From: JAGXLC01 sp964585385
GTDB lineage: Bacteria; Bacteroidota; Bacteroidia; Bacteroidales; UBA12077
Assembly: GCA_964585385.1 (NCBI GenBank)
Contig: CAZPDP010000003.1
Coordinates: 1 to 64,000 of the forward strand
Length of the DNA: 64,000 bases
Direction of reading: 5' to 3'
A program made the position numbers and the translations under genes. Every line of letters starts with the position of its first letter. Positions within the stretch are counted from its first letter, which is position 1. Under the pieces are notes generated by a model. The model made no database searches. It was not told where the DNA came from and saw nothing but the letters and a program-made list of their open reading frames with translations. This document shows positions 35,572-46,600 of this stretch, in pieces.

Positions 35572-36390
35572 TTATGATCCCTCATACGTCCACTCACTAG
35601 TTGATACCTTATCAAAGAACCCTGCTGAAACATAAATCTCGTAACTTGTACTGATTGTCATGTTACAGGATGAGAAACTGCCCGGAGACATTTCTCGGAT
35701 CCTCATTTCCCCGTATGTACTATGATTGGCATAAAACTGGTCAAAGATTGTTGCTGTAAAGTTGGCCGGATCGGAATCATCAAAAACCATCAGAACAGTT
35801 GGTGACCACTCCCACAGCCCGTTGATGAGCAATGTATCTCCATTGTGGATTTCAGTTGTTACCTGGTAATCGTCGTATTGGCCATTGTAGTCTGAAAAAT
35901 CGCTAACAGTCCATGTACCTACAAAATCATTGATGTCAAAGGGACAATAACGCTGTAATGTTAGATTAAAGAGAGCGCGTTCTTCATTGAACACTTTTTC
36001 GTCTTCTATCTTGAATCCCAGTGTAACCATCTCACCATCGAATCCGGAATATATTCCTGTTACGGAAAGCGTAGCCGTAGATTCCCCTTTCTTGATAGTA
36101 ACAGAGCCCGGCATTTCATAATGTGTTCCGGAAACTGCTGTTGTTAGGCTGTCTATTACAGTTATAGAGAGGGTAACATCGCTGGAAGCAGGTTTTGTAA
36201 GTCCAACAGTGATGTCAAATGTCGCATCTGCGATGTCCTGAACATAGAAATCGCCGGCTAGATTATCATCGTCAAAGAAAGCCAGGGCTTCACCATCGTA
36301 TATGAGCCTGTCCTGGTCTTCTTCACAGGAATGAAGTGATAAGACCACAATACCGGCCAGCAGAATTGTTAAATATTTTAAGATTTTCAT
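35572..36390 (-). CDS. Calx-beta-like surface lipoprotein of the SusC/D operon
   Basis: A 272-residue lipoprotein (signal MKILKYLTILLAGIVVLSLHSC, lipidated Cys22). Residues 30-145 look like a Calx-beta/DUF4843-type immunoglobulin domain: FDITVGLTKPASSDVTLSITV, a GTHYEMPGSVTIKKGES strand pair and VTLGFKI. The C-terminal half (from FVGTWTVSDFSDY) is a beta-rich lipocalin-like region. It is the third gene of the operon, 27 bp after susD, in the place where accessory surface glycan- or peptide-binding lipoproteins are found. The ligand is unknown. Confidence 0.7.
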   Translation of the reverse strand: MKILKYLTILLAGIVVLSLHSCEEDQDRLIYDGEALAFFDDDNLAGDFYVQDIADATFDITVGLTKPASSDVTLSITVIDSLTTAVSGTHYEMPGSVTIKKGESTATLSVTGIYSGFDGEMVTLGFKIEDEKVFNEERALFNLTLQRYCPFDINDFVGTWTVSDFSDYNGQYDDYQVTTEIHNGDTLLINGLWEWSPTVLMVFDDSDPANFTATIFDQFYANHSTYGEMRIREMSPGSFSSCNMTISTSYEIYVSAGFFDKVSTSEWTYEGS

Positions 36391-36417
36391 TGTTTTATAA
36401 TTTTAATGGTTTTACAA

Positions 36418-37815
36418 TTATCTATACCCTTCATTCTGGTCTGATTCGCTGATATTCGGGTTAGAATCAATTTCATCCTTTGGAATTGGGAATATCATGA
36501 GCGGATCGTACGCTTCCAGATCAACAGGTGCCCAGTGCCCCGGGTCAGTTCTGGTCATTGTTTCTCCTCTTCTCATAATATCCAGCATATGGAATCCTTC
36601 ACCGAAAAGCTCTTTCCTTCTTTCCAGTGCGATGGCATCCAGCAAGTCAGCCTTGTTTGTGGTGGTTGTTAAAGTAGCATTTGCCCTGGTTTGTATTGCG
36701 TTTAAAGCTGTGAGTGCACCGGGAAAATCATCCAGTTGGGCTCTTGCTTCCGCTTCAATCAGGTACATTTCAGCCGAACGCATCATTACCTGGTCCATAT
36801 CCCAGGAAGTACGGTGTAAATATTTGGTTATGGTCATACCACCTGTATTAGGAACTCCAAACATATTACCTCTTACATCTCCAGCTTCAAACAATCCAAC
36901 AAAGGTATTAGTAGCTCTGAAAGAACTGTAGCCTAAAACTCTGGTATCATAGAATGAGGGAAGCATCAGGTAACCGTTGTTGTCATCGCTTCTCATGTTG
37001 AGAGACCATATCCATTCACTGGTAGCATCGGCAAATCCTGCCAGCAGGTCAGCGTCTGAGGCCAGTGGATAACCATCTCGTGCATCTATTGCATAATCGC
37101 GGGCATTGGTCCAGTCTTCCATATCCAGGTAAGCTCTTGCAAGAAGACCATAAACAGCATTAACAGTTAACCTTGTGATGTCTGTATTGGTAATATTGTC
37201 TTTGGCAAAATCCAAATCATCAATAATTACATCATAAACTTCCTGCACTGTGCTTCGTCCGGGAAAGTTTGATGCCGGATCAGGTCCAAGCGGTTCTAAA
37301 GTAAGTGGAACGCCTGGTCCGTTTGGATCGTTACTATAGGGCTGAGCATAATAGCGTACCAGCATTAAGTATGCGGTAGCACGCATAGCCCTGGATTCTG
37401 CCAGTACTTTGTTCTTGTAGTTATCAGAGAATGGTGTTTCTGGTACATACTGCACTGCCTGATTACAGTTTGCAATAACTTTATAGGCCCACTCCCATAT
37501 ATACTCCATCTGCCAGTGTTCCGGTGTGAGTGAGTACATGTATTCATCATCAAAACGACCGTAATTACCGGAAGGGATGAGGAACAAATCTTTACCCCTA
37601 ATATCTGCTTCCATTAGAGCACTTTGGGTGTAGTAGTAAAAAGCATTGTTATCATACAATCCGGTGAGGAATGCATCAATTTTCGCAGTATCGCTGAAAG
37701 TGCTTTCAGCAGATATCGCAGTTGAAGGGTCTACTTTCAGAAAGTCTTCTGAACATGATATTATCCCCAGCAAAAGGGGTATAATAAGCAATATGATTAA
37801 TTTGTTGGTTTTCAT
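36418..37815 (-). CDS. RagB/SusD-family nutrient-binding lipoprotein
   Basis: A surface lipoprotein that captures a nutrient and closes as a lid on its SusC partner. The 465 residues start with a lipoprotein signal (LLGIISC) and the conserved N-terminus FLKVDPSTAISAESTFSDTAKIDAFLTGLYDN. The N-terminal TPR-like scaffold (YKVIANCNQAVQYV, NKVLAESRAMRATAYLMLVRYYAQP) is typical. So is the C-terminal ALERRKELFGEGFHMLDIMRRGE and the final MIFPIPKDEIDSNPNI. It lies 21 bp after susC. The ligand cannot be predicted because no glycoside hydrolase or peptidase gene is in the operon. Confidence 0.95.
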   Translation of the reverse strand: MKTNKLIILLIIPLLLGIISCSEDFLKVDPSTAISAESTFSDTAKIDAFLTGLYDNNAFYYYTQSALMEADIRGKDLFLIPSGNYGRFDDEYMYSLTPEHWQMEYIWEWAYKVIANCNQAVQYVPETPFSDNYKNKVLAESRAMRATAYLMLVRYYAQPYSNDPNGPGVPLTLEPLGPDPASNFPGRSTVQEVYDVIIDDLDFAKDNITNTDITRLTVNAVYGLLARAYLDMEDWTNARDYAIDARDGYPLASDADLLAGFADATSEWIWSLNMRSDDNNGYLMLPSFYDTRVLGYSSFRATNTFVGLFEAGDVRGNMFGVPNTGGMTITKYLHRTSWDMDQVMMRSAEMYLIEAEARAQLDDFPGALTALNAIQTRANATLTTTTNKADLLDAIALERRKELFGEGFHMLDIMRRGETMTRTDPGHWAPVDLEAYDPLMIFPIPKDEIDSNPNISESDQNEGYR

Positions 37816-37836
37816 ATCTATATAGATTTTGTGTTT

Positions 37837-40800
37837 TTAAAAGCCCAGGTTTACACCAAATGAGAATGTTTTCACCGGCGGGAAGTTATAGTTTGAAGTT
37901 CCGGCAAAGTTTTGTTCCGGATCGACTCCACCATCATAAGCTCTCCAGGTCCAGATATTATCAGCTTTTGCGAATACTCTGATATTTCTGAATTTAATGG
38001 TATTTGTCCATTCTGGAGGAAGTGTATAACTGAGTGATACATTTCTCAGCCTCACGTAAGATGCATCATGCAAGAAGCGGGTAGAACGGCCGTTTGAATT
38101 GGATGGATTACCAATAACAAACTTAGGAACATCCGTTACATCACCGGGTTCTTTCCAGGCGTCTAACACCTCTGTGGTTAATTGCTGGCCGGGGTCTCCT
38201 CCATCATGCATTAACTCCTGCTGGGTATAGTCAATCAAATAACCACCCATGCTGTAGTAAAAGAAGAAGGAGAATTCGAGTCCTTTGAATGATAATGTAT
38301 TGGTCAAACCACCAAAGTAATCGGGGAGGGCTGAACCCTGTTCGTAACGGGTCGCTTCACTGTAGCTTTCTGTCAACTCTCTTCCGATAACATTTTCGTC
38401 GTCATCCAGGATGTCTTTATACCACATGGCTGCTCCCGTTGCAGAGTTCACACCAGCGTATTCCTGGATATAGAATTGATAACGGTCTTGGCCTTCCACC
38501 CAGCGTTTTGAACCAACAATTACCTCTTCCTGTGTTAATTCAGTAATTTCATTGGTATTAAATGCGATATTGAAATCTGTCGTCCATGTGAAGTTTTCCA
38601 TGGCTATGTTGGTTGAAATCAGGCGCAATTCAACACCACTGTTTTCCATTGTAGCCAGGTTCGACATGATATTCTCAAAACCAGTTGTAAAGGATATAGG
38701 TTGATTAAATAACAGGTCTTCGGAGATTCTGTTGTAATAATCTGCTTCAATAGATAATCTGTTGAACACTCTAAAGTCAAGACCCACGTTAAAGTTGATG
38801 TTCTTTTCCCATCTCAGAAGGGCATTGGCCAACTGGGTATACTGAAGTCCGGGTTGTCCTCCGTAGTCATATCCCAGACCGAATAAGCCAAGAGATTCGT
38901 AGCGTCCGATGTTGTCGTTACCGGAAGTACCGTAACTGGCTCTTACTTTGAGGTTATTAAGCCATCCCAATCCGCTCATAAAACCTTCCTGGCTTACTCT
39001 CCAGCTAGCACCAACAGACCAGAAGGTACCCCACTTGTTGTCTTCACCAAAAACACTGGAGCCGTCTCTTCTCAAACTACCTGACAAATAATACTTGTCT
39101 GCTAAATCATAGTTTAAAATTGAGAAATAGGATGATATGGTTTTCTCAGTATAATAACTGTCAGTAGTTACAGGAGTAGAAGCTGCACGTAAATTGTCGT
39201 TCCCTGCAAAAGCGAATCCTGTACCACCAGCAGCAATCCTGTCGAATCGGTAGGTGGCTGCTTCCTGACCTAATGTCAGGTCGAAGGTGTGCATGTCAGC
39301 AAAAGATCTGTTCCACTTCAGGGTGTTTGTTACATTCGCCCTGATATCACGGGTATGGTATTTTACAGAACGTCCGTCAACACCTGCACCATTACCATGC
39401 ACTGGATTGTAATAACGGGTCTCAAAAAGAGAAACATAATCTACAGAACCAAGGGTTTTGAAAGTAAAGTCCTCCAGGAAGTTTACTTCAGCAAAAAGAG
39501 AAGTTAAAGCCCGGCCTGTTTGTGTATTATAAACATCCATATTGGAAATGCCTAAGGGGTTGAAATCCAGAACAACGGGGTTTTGATAATTATACTTAAC
39601 ATTCCCTGCAGCGTCATAAATCTTATTTCCCTCATCATCTCTCAGGTAGATAGGGTAAATATTGGCTACGATATCAGAATATCGGACCGGGTTGGCAGCA
39701 CCACCTGATCCTGGAGGCGTGTCCTGATCCGTGTATCCCAAAGTTGTATTGGATCCAATTTTCAAAAAGTCAGTTACTTTACTGGACAGGTTGATTTTTC
39801 CTGTATACCTTTTGAAGGCAGAAGCCAGTACAATACCTTGCTGTTCTGAATAGCCTCCGGATAAGAAATAAGTTAAGTTTTCATCTCCACCCGAAGCACT
39901 CAGGTTATAGTCCTGGTTGTCACCAATGCGGTAAACAGCATCCCGCCAGTCTGCATCATAAAGCAATTCGGCACCTGAAACCAGGTTGCCCTCAGAATTA
40001 TAGGGATAGTCCACATTGTAAGGATTCACTCCTAAGAATGATACTGTGTTATCTGTAGCCAGGTTGGCATCTCCCAGCTCAGCATAGGAGGCGTCCCAGT
40101 ATAATTTCCAGTATTGGGATGCATTCAGCACGTTATGTCTTTCAATCGCTATATCCGAATATCCGCGGTTGCCTTTGAAATCAATTTTAAGTTCATCTTT
40201 TTTACCGGATTTAGTTGTAATGATGATTACACCGTTAGCTGCCCGTGCACCATAAACTGATGCTGCCGAAGCGTCTTTCAGAACGGTTATGGATTCAATA
40301 TCGTTTGGGTTAAGTGTCGATAGAATAGTAGTAGAGGTGCCATAGCTTGCATCAGCAACTTCAGAGTAGTTGGAAGCGCTTACAGGCACACCATCAATTA
40401 CATAAAGCGGGTTGGCATCTGCATTGAGGGAGCCGACACCCCGAATCCGGATTTCTGCTGCTGCACCAGGCTGACCTGAATTGGTTTTTACCTGGAGACC
40501 AGGGGTGGAACCTTGCAGCGCTTTATCCACAGAGGTAACATTCATTTTTTCAATGCTTTCGGACTCAACCTGAACAGCCGAACCAGTAAATGAAGATTTT
40601 TTTGCTGTACCATAGGCTACAACAATGACTTCATCCATAGCAAGGGTTTCAGGTTCCATTTGAACATCTATAACGGACCTTCCGTTAATAGGTACAACTG
40701 TTGTTTGCATGCCTACAAAGCTGAATTCCAGCTCTTTGGCATCTTCTGGAACACTGGACAGTGTGTAACTACCATCCATGTCAGTAGTGGTACCAATTGT

Positions 40801-40944
40801 AGGTTGTTCTTTTACTACAACGGATACTCCTGGGATTGGTTCACCGGATGATGCATTGGTGACCTTCCCCGAAATCCGTATTTGCGCGCTTACCTGGAAC
40901 GCTGCAAATAACAGAAAAATCAGTAAAATGGTTAGCTTTCTCAT
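37837..40944 (-). CDS. SusC/RagA-family TonB-linked outer-membrane transporter
   Basis: A 1035-residue TonB-dependent transporter. A signal peptide (to SAQ, about residue 21) is followed by a carboxypeptidase-regulatory-like domain (RISGKVTNASSGEPIPGVSV, about 22-100). The TonB-dependent plug follows (VNVTSVDKALQGSTPGLQV, IRIRGVGSLNADANPLYVIDG) and then the 22-strand barrel ending in FSFGVNLGF. A TonB-box-like DEVIVVAYGT stands near residue 104. It is the first gene of an operon with susD and a surface lipoprotein. There is no neighbouring ECF sigma/anti-sigma pair or hybrid regulator, so control may lie in the long upstream region. Confidence 0.96.
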   Translation of the reverse strand: MRKLTILLIFLLFAAFQVSAQIRISGKVTNASSGEPIPGVSVVVKEQPTIGTTTDMDGSYTLSSVPEDAKELEFSFVGMQTTVVPINGRSVIDVQMEPETLAMDEVIVVAYGTAKKSSFTGSAVQVESESIEKMNVTSVDKALQGSTPGLQVKTNSGQPGAAAEIRIRGVGSLNADANPLYVIDGVPVSASNYSEVADASYGTSTTILSTLNPNDIESITVLKDASAASVYGARAANGVIIITTKSGKKDELKIDFKGNRGYSDIAIERHNVLNASQYWKLYWDASYAELGDANLATDNTVSFLGVNPYNVDYPYNSEGNLVSGAELLYDADWRDAVYRIGDNQDYNLSASGGDENLTYFLSGGYSEQQGIVLASAFKRYTGKINLSSKVTDFLKIGSNTTLGYTDQDTPPGSGGAANPVRYSDIVANIYPIYLRDDEGNKIYDAAGNVKYNYQNPVVLDFNPLGISNMDVYNTQTGRALTSLFAEVNFLEDFTFKTLGSVDYVSLFETRYYNPVHGNGAGVDGRSVKYHTRDIRANVTNTLKWNRSFADMHTFDLTLGQEAATYRFDRIAAGGTGFAFAGNDNLRAASTPVTTDSYYTEKTISSYFSILNYDLADKYYLSGSLRRDGSSVFGEDNKWGTFWSVGASWRVSQEGFMSGLGWLNNLKVRASYGTSGNDNIGRYESLGLFGLGYDYGGQPGLQYTQLANALLRWEKNINFNVGLDFRVFNRLSIEADYYNRISEDLLFNQPISFTTGFENIMSNLATMENSGVELRLISTNIAMENFTWTTDFNIAFNTNEITELTQEEVIVGSKRWVEGQDRYQFYIQEYAGVNSATGAAMWYKDILDDDENVIGRELTESYSEATRYEQGSALPDYFGGLTNTLSFKGLEFSFFFYYSMGGYLIDYTQQELMHDGGDPGQQLTTEVLDAWKEPGDVTDVPKFVIGNPSNSNGRSTRFLHDASYVRLRNVSLSYTLPPEWTNTIKFRNIRVFAKADNIWTWRAYDGGVDPEQNFAGTSNYNFPPVKTFSFGVNLGF

Positions 40945-41480
40945 AAAAGTTAAATTAGGGTTAATAAAAAATTTTGATTAGCGAGTTACCCCCAAACATC
41001 CACTTTGAATGGTTTGGGTGGCTTTCTCAGGGTTTGAATGGTTTTTGTTTTGGGATCAGGGTTTATCTTCCAGAGGGCTTCTTAAAAGAGTATGGGGCTC
41101 GGGTTTGGAACCTAAACGCTAATACTAAAAAACTTAAAAAATTGAAACATTTAAAAGTCTTCCGTAGATTCCCTGTTTTAATATATTATTAGAGATTAGT
41201 ATTCGAATGATTTTATAACAGTAAAACTGAATTACTGATCATTTAAAAGCCAACAGAACGCTAATGGCTTTTTGTCTTTCTTTATAAAATTTGTTTTTTC
41301 CTTTTTTCGGTTGGGATATTCTTCCAGAGGGCTTCTTAAAAGAGTAATGTAGGTTCTTTTCTTTATAAAAACACTTATAACTACTAAACACTTAAAACAA
41401 TAGTAAAAATTAAATTAAAAGTCTTCCAGCAGATTCCCTGTTTCAAAATAAGTATTTAAGGTTAACACTAAATTATTCGG
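40945..41480 (-). promoter_or_regulatory. Long upstream region of susC with a duplicated motif
   Basis: Two blocks occur twice in the same order and orientation. Block a, 26 nt, is at 41067-41092 and 41321-41346. Block b, about 27 nt with two mismatches, is at 41153-41179 and 41417-41443. Each unit thus spans about 113-123 bp, and the units are 254-264 bp apart. The sequence between is AT-rich and unrelated. No open frame is shared. This could be two promoters, two operators or duplicated leader RNA. Confidence 0.55.
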
Positions 41481-41571
41481 CAATTTAATAAAAAAAAATA
41501 AAATGTTATACTTTTTCAGCCTGCATTATTCATAAATTTTTATAAATATGAAAAAAATTTTAGTGAACCTT

Positions 41572-41645
41572 AGTCGCTGTCGGAGACAGGAATAATTCTT
41601 GAACGGCGAAGCCCTCAACGAAGTTAATTATTCGGGTTAGAAAAT
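41572..41645. repeat. GAATAATTC hairpin repeat, copy 1
   Basis: GAATAATT and AATTATTC form the arms of a hairpin with a 24-nt insert (ACGGCGAAGCCCTCAACG...). The flanks CGGAGACAG and CGGGTTA are shared with the second copy at 56.9 kb. It lies just after the stop of the ferritin-like gene. Confidence 0.65.
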
Positions 41646-41654
41646 TTTCAATTC

Positions 41655-42158
41655 TTACCTCAAAAATTCCGGTAAAAGATCTTTGTTCAACGGGATGTTC
41701 TTTTGTTCCATATATCGCAGGATTCTATCTGCGTGATCCTTGTCGTCCTGGTTTAGTCTTTTGAAAATCCGGTCCATCTCGGAACCCGAATTTTGAGTCA
41801 TAAAATCCTGGAAATGAATTTCTCCTGCTGATTTTTCCAGTTTGAAGGCAATATTGAATGCTGCTTCCCTATCTGGCGGATTATCGCTAAATTTCGCTAT
41901 AAGTTTTTCCAGATTCCGGTTGACAGAACTAACTTGTTCTATTGAATTGGCAAGAATTTTTGAAGGAAACATGTCCACTTTTAAATAACTTTCTTCTCCG
42001 GACCGTAATATTGCAGCATGATTCTTTTCTTCAATGACAAGTTCCCACCAGAAATTTTTGTCTTCTGCGCAGATGCCTGCAAAAATTTCGTAAACCTCCC
42101 CAATATTCAGCTCCAGTGAAATGGATTCGTTTAAAAGGTTTTCAATATTATTTTTCAT
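41655..42158 (-). CDS. Ferritin-like (rubrerythrin-type) four-helix protein
   Basis: A 167-residue soluble helical protein. The pattern of acidic residues fits a rubrerythrin-like diiron bundle: Glu16/Glu21, Glu44-x2-His47 (EEKNHAAIL), Glu108/113 (KLEKSAGEIHF) and Asp139-x2-His142 (DDKDHADRI). The last pair uses Asp where rubrerythrins have Glu, so metal binding is likely but not certain. There is no rubredoxin domain. It is divergent from the Nramp-like gene, 125 bp away. The role may be peroxide reduction or iron handling; this is inference. Confidence 0.65.
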   Translation of the reverse strand: MKNNIENLLNESISLELNIGEVYEIFAGICAEDKNFWWELVIEEKNHAAILRSGEESYLKVDMFPSKILANSIEQVSSVNRNLEKLIAKFSDNPPDREAAFNIAFKLEKSAGEIHFQDFMTQNSGSEMDRIFKRLNQDDKDHADRILRYMEQKNIPLNKDLLPEFLR

Positions 42159-42283
42159 GGTGCAGGATTTTATGCAGACAAATTAGAATATTTTCAGGAC
42201 TTTTTCAAACGGAATATTTCGTAGCAGGTGGGATAGGATGCACTTTCCTGATTTTTTTGTATTTTTCGGGCAAAGAAACGCTT

Positions 42284-43597
42284 ATGTTCAAAACCCGTCT
42301 GTTGAATATTCTTTTCTGGTCTGTTATTTCTGCAGCGTTTATTGGTCCCGGCACTATAGCCACAGCAGCTAAAGCAGGTTCTGCTTTTGATATGCAGCTG
42401 CTCTGGTCACTGGTTTTTTCCATTATTACCTGCTTAACCCTGCAGGAAGCCAGTGCCCGAATAAGCATCGTTTCGGATTATAACCTTGGAGAAGCTATTT
42501 CCCGTCAGTTCAAAGATAAAGCTTCACGTTTGCCAGTTTTAATCCTGGTTGTTGGTGCCATAATTATTGGTTCGGCTGCTTATGAAACGGGAAATTTACT
42601 GGGAGCAGTAGGGGGAATTTCGCTGGTTATTAACATTTCACCAGCCTATATGGTTATTGCGATCGGAGTTTTGGCGGCTGTTTTTCTTTCCATTCCTACC
42701 ATACGATTTGTAGCCAGGTTTTTAGGATTTCTGGTTGTTTTCATGGGAATTGCCTTTTTGACAACTGCCATCATGATAAAACCCTCTGTACCCGGTTTAC
42801 TGGCCGGATCGTTTATTCCTTCCATTCCGGATGGTTCAGGATTGCTTATTCTGGCCCTGATTGGCACTACTGTAGTACCGTATAATCTTTTTCTGGGATC
42901 CGGGATAACTGATAAAGCTCAAAAAGTTAAGGAGATGCGTATCGGCTTATCCGTTGCCGTTATTATGGGTGGAATTATCTCTATGGCTGTTTTGGTTGTA
43001 GGTTCCGCTGTTGAATCCGAATTTTCTTTCGAGACCCTTGCTGAAGCCCTGACAGGACAGCTTGGTCAATGGGCGCTTTATCTTTTTGGCTTTGGCTTGT
43101 TTGCAGCAGGCTTTTCATCGGCTGTTACGGCTCCTCTTGCTTCAGCAATCACGGCCCGTAATCTTTTTTCATCCGGGAGACCCGAAAAGTGGCAGCCAGG
43201 TTCCCGGGCTTTCGTAATAGTATGGGTGTTTGTCCTGGTTACTGGAGTGGCGTTTGGTTCAGCAGGATTCAAACCAATACCGGCTATTATTACTGCTCAG
43301 GCTTTGAATGGACTGATTCTTCCATTTATCAGTATTTTTTTGCTTTTTGTAGTGAATGATCCCCGGTTGATGGGAGTTAAACGCATTAACCGCTGGCCGG
43401 CTAATCTGCTAATGGGCATAATCGTATGGATTACCATCGTGCTGGGAGCCATGAATATTTTGAAAGCCCTGAATAATTTACTGGACATACCCTTTCTGGA
43501 TAGTTCATCTATGCTCATCATACTGCTTATAGTTACCTTTATTCTTACATGGATAATTATAGGATTTGTTTACAAAATGCGAAAGAAAAATATTTGA
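42284..43597 (+). CDS. Nramp-fold transporter with non-canonical substrate site
   Basis: A 437-residue protein with about 11 membrane helices that aligns with Nramp/MntH transporters. In helix 1 the metal signature DPGN is replaced by GPGT (residues 21-24, FIGPGTIATAAKAGSAFDMQLLW). In helix 6 the signature MPHN is VPYN (residues 198-201, TTVVPYNLFLGSG). The Asp, Asn and Met that bind Mn2+/Fe2+ are therefore missing. The gene is 7 bp before the oxoprolinase gene, so the two are surely one transcript. The ATG at 42284 starts the conserved region; the frame to 42116 overlaps the divergent gene and was rejected. Function is probably uptake of something other than a divalent metal. Confidence 0.85.
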   Translation: MFKTRLLNILFWSVISAAFIGPGTIATAAKAGSAFDMQLLWSLVFSIITCLTLQEASARISIVSDYNLGEAISRQFKDKASRLPVLILVVGAIIIGSAAYETGNLLGAVGGISLVINISPAYMVIAIGVLAAVFLSIPTIRFVARFLGFLVVFMGIAFLTTAIMIKPSVPGLLAGSFIPSIPDGSGLLILALIGTTVVPYNLFLGSGITDKAQKVKEMRIGLSVAVIMGGIISMAVLVVGSAVESEFSFETLAEALTGQLGQWALYLFGFGLFAAGFSSAVTAPLASAITARNLFSSGRPEKWQPGSRAFVIVWVFVLVTGVAFGSAGFKPIPAIITAQALNGLILPFISIFLLFVVNDPRLMGVKRINRWPANLLMGIIVWITIVLGAMNILKALNNLLDIPFLDSSSMLIILLIVTFILTWIIIGFVYKMRKKNI

Positions 43598-43604
43598 ATC
43601 CCTT

Positions 43605-46600
43605 ATGAAGAAAGAATCATTAAATCTGTATATAGATACCGGGGGAACCTTTACTGATTGTATTGCTAGCGACCCGGATGGAAACTATAGCCGGGTGAAG
43701 GTGTTAAGCAACAGTACATTGCGGGGTAATATTCAAAAATGGGTCAGCCGGAAAAAACTGATTATATCCGAAAACTGGAATCTGCAAAAAGATATTTTCA
43801 AAGGTTTTTATTTTATGCTTTTAAAAGGTAGCCATGAAGAAATTAAAATTGAAAAGTACGATATACAAAGCAAAACTCTTTTTCTAAGCAATGATTTGCC
43901 AAAAGAATTTTTTGCAAAACCATTGGGTTTTGAAATTACTACTCATGAGGAAGCTCCTGTGCTGGGTGCGAGAATAATGACCCAAACTCCAGCCGGAGAA
44001 GCGCTTCCACCGTTAAACATGAAGCTGGGTTCCACCAGGGGAACCAATGCCCTGCTGGAAAGGAAAGGTGCAGAGACGGTTTTATTTGTGACAAAAGGAT
44101 TCAAAGACCTGCTCTTTATTGACAACCAGCAGCGTCCGGATATTTTTGCCCTTAATGTGCTCAAACCTGAACCCTTACCAGAGAAATACGTTGAAGTGGA
44201 TGAACGGATAGATGCCTCGGGAAATATCCTGAAATCACTGGAGAAAGGATCGTTTGAGCAAGAAGTAACAGAGTTAATTGAAGAAGGCTTTACCAATGCA
44301 GCGGTATCTTTTATTAATGCATTCCGAAATCCCATTCATGAGGAAGAACTGAAGAAATACTTGCTTCAAAAGGGATTTCAATATGTAACTTTATCCACAG
44401 AACTTTCCGATCATATTAAGTATTTACAGCGAACGGAAACAACTACCGTGAATGCTTATTTATCCCCGGTTATAAGAAACTACCTGGATAATATCAGGCA
44501 GAAAATGGACAGAGGAGAGCTTCATGTAATGACTAGTGCAGGAGGCCTGATACAGGCCGGTGCATTTCATCCCAAGGATAGTCTGCTTAGCGGACCGGCA
44601 GGCGGAGTTGTTGGAGCTACCCGAAAAGGACAGCTTTCCGGGTATAATAAGCTTATTACTTTTGATATGGGAGGAACCAGCACCGATGTTTCCCGTTTTG
44701 ACGGTCAATATGAATACCGTTTTGAGCTTAAAGTTGGTGATGCTCAGATTTTTTCTCCTGCCATTGCTATTGAAACCGTGGCAGCAGGCGGAGGTTCTGT
44801 ATGTTATTTTGATGGATTTAAATTATGTGTAGGACCTGAAAGCGCCGGTGCTTATCCGGGTCCGGCATGTTACGGAGCCGGCGGACCGCTGTGTATAACC
44901 GATATCAACCTGCTGGCCGGAAGAATGGATATTCAACGCTTCGGCATTCCTGTCTTCAGGGAGGAGGCTGAAAAAAAACTGGACGAGCTTGTTGAACAGA
45001 TTTTTCAAAGTACGGGGGAGCGGAGGAAAAAGGAAGTTCTTATCAGTGGCTTCCTCCAGATAGCTGACGAAACTATGGCCGGGGCAATACGGAAAATTTC
45101 CGTTACCAGGGGATACGCCCCCTCTGAATATGCACTGGTGGGTTTCGGCGGGGCAGGAGGATTACACACCTGCAGTATTGCTGAACTTTTGGGGATGAAT
45201 ACCATCCTGATACCTGCAGATGCGGGCCTGCTTAGCGCTTATGGAATCAGCAGCGCCCTTATTGAGCGTTTTGCTGAAAAGCAGGTGCTTCTACCTTATG
45301 AAAAAGTGCAGAATAAAGTTGTGGAATGGTTTGATGAACTTGACCGAAAAGCCCGGCAAGAAGTGGCTCAGGAAGGTATTTCAGCAGATGATACAGAAAT
45401 AAGACACCGCAAAATTTATATGCGATTCAAAGGACAGGACAGTTCGGTGGAGATTCCTTACAAAGGGGATTTGAATAAGTCTCTTGATGCTTTCCGGGAA
45501 AAATATGAGCAAATCTACGGCTACTGGCCTGAAAACAGAACAGTTGAGGTTGAGTTTATCCGGGTTATTGCATCAGAAAAAAGCAAGGCAATTGATGATA
45601 AACCAGTTCCGTCAGAAACTTATGCCCCTGAAATTTCACATTATCTGTATACATTAATTCAGGATAGCAGGAAGAAAACCCCGGTTTACGACCGACATGA
45701 CTTAAAATCCGGTGCCAGTATAAACGGCCCGGCTATCATTTTGGACAAATACAGCACCACTTTTGTAGCTCCCGGGTGGAATTTTCTGCTGGATATCAAT
45801 GAAACAATTGTTTTGGAGAAAGATGAAGAAAACCTTCCAATAAGTAAACCCGAAAAAAAAGCTACTAAAACGGAAGAAACGGAACTGGAGCTATTCACCA
45901 ATCGCTTCATGTTTATCGCTGAAAATATGGGCGCTATGTTGCAGCGAACCTCCTTGTCAGTGAACGTAAAAGAGCGGCTGGATTTCTCTTGTGCTTTGCT
46001 TGATGCAGACGGTAATCTCGTGGCTAATGCTCCGCACATTCCGGTTCATCTTGGTAGTCTGGGTGTTTGTGTAAAAGAACTGAAGAAGGTAATTGAAATG
46101 AAGAAGGGCGATGTGGTTGTTACGAATCATCCACGTTTTGGAGGTTCGCATCTGCCGGATATTACCCTGGTATCTCCGGTTTATACGGAGGACAATAAGC
46201 TGGCAGGTTATGTGGTAAACCGGTCGCATCATGCAGAAGTGGGAGGTATACGACCCGCCTCGATGCCGCCGAATGCCAGGAATCTGTCTGAAGAAGGTGT
46301 TATCATTTACCCAGCTTATCTTGTCAAAAACAACCAGGTGCAATGGAAACATGTTAAATCCATACTGCTGGATGCACCTTTTCCTACACGAAAAATCGAT
46401 GAAAACCTGGCTGACCTGCATGCATCCCTGGCAGCCAACAGAAATGGAGAGCAGGCTCTTTTAGGACTGTTTAGGGAGCATGGTTACAATAAAGTAATAC
46501 GATACATGGAGATGCTCAAAAAGCATGCTGCCGAAAAGACCCGTATGACGCTCAAAAATATCAAAAACGGAACGTATATTGCTGAAGAAAATCTGGATGA

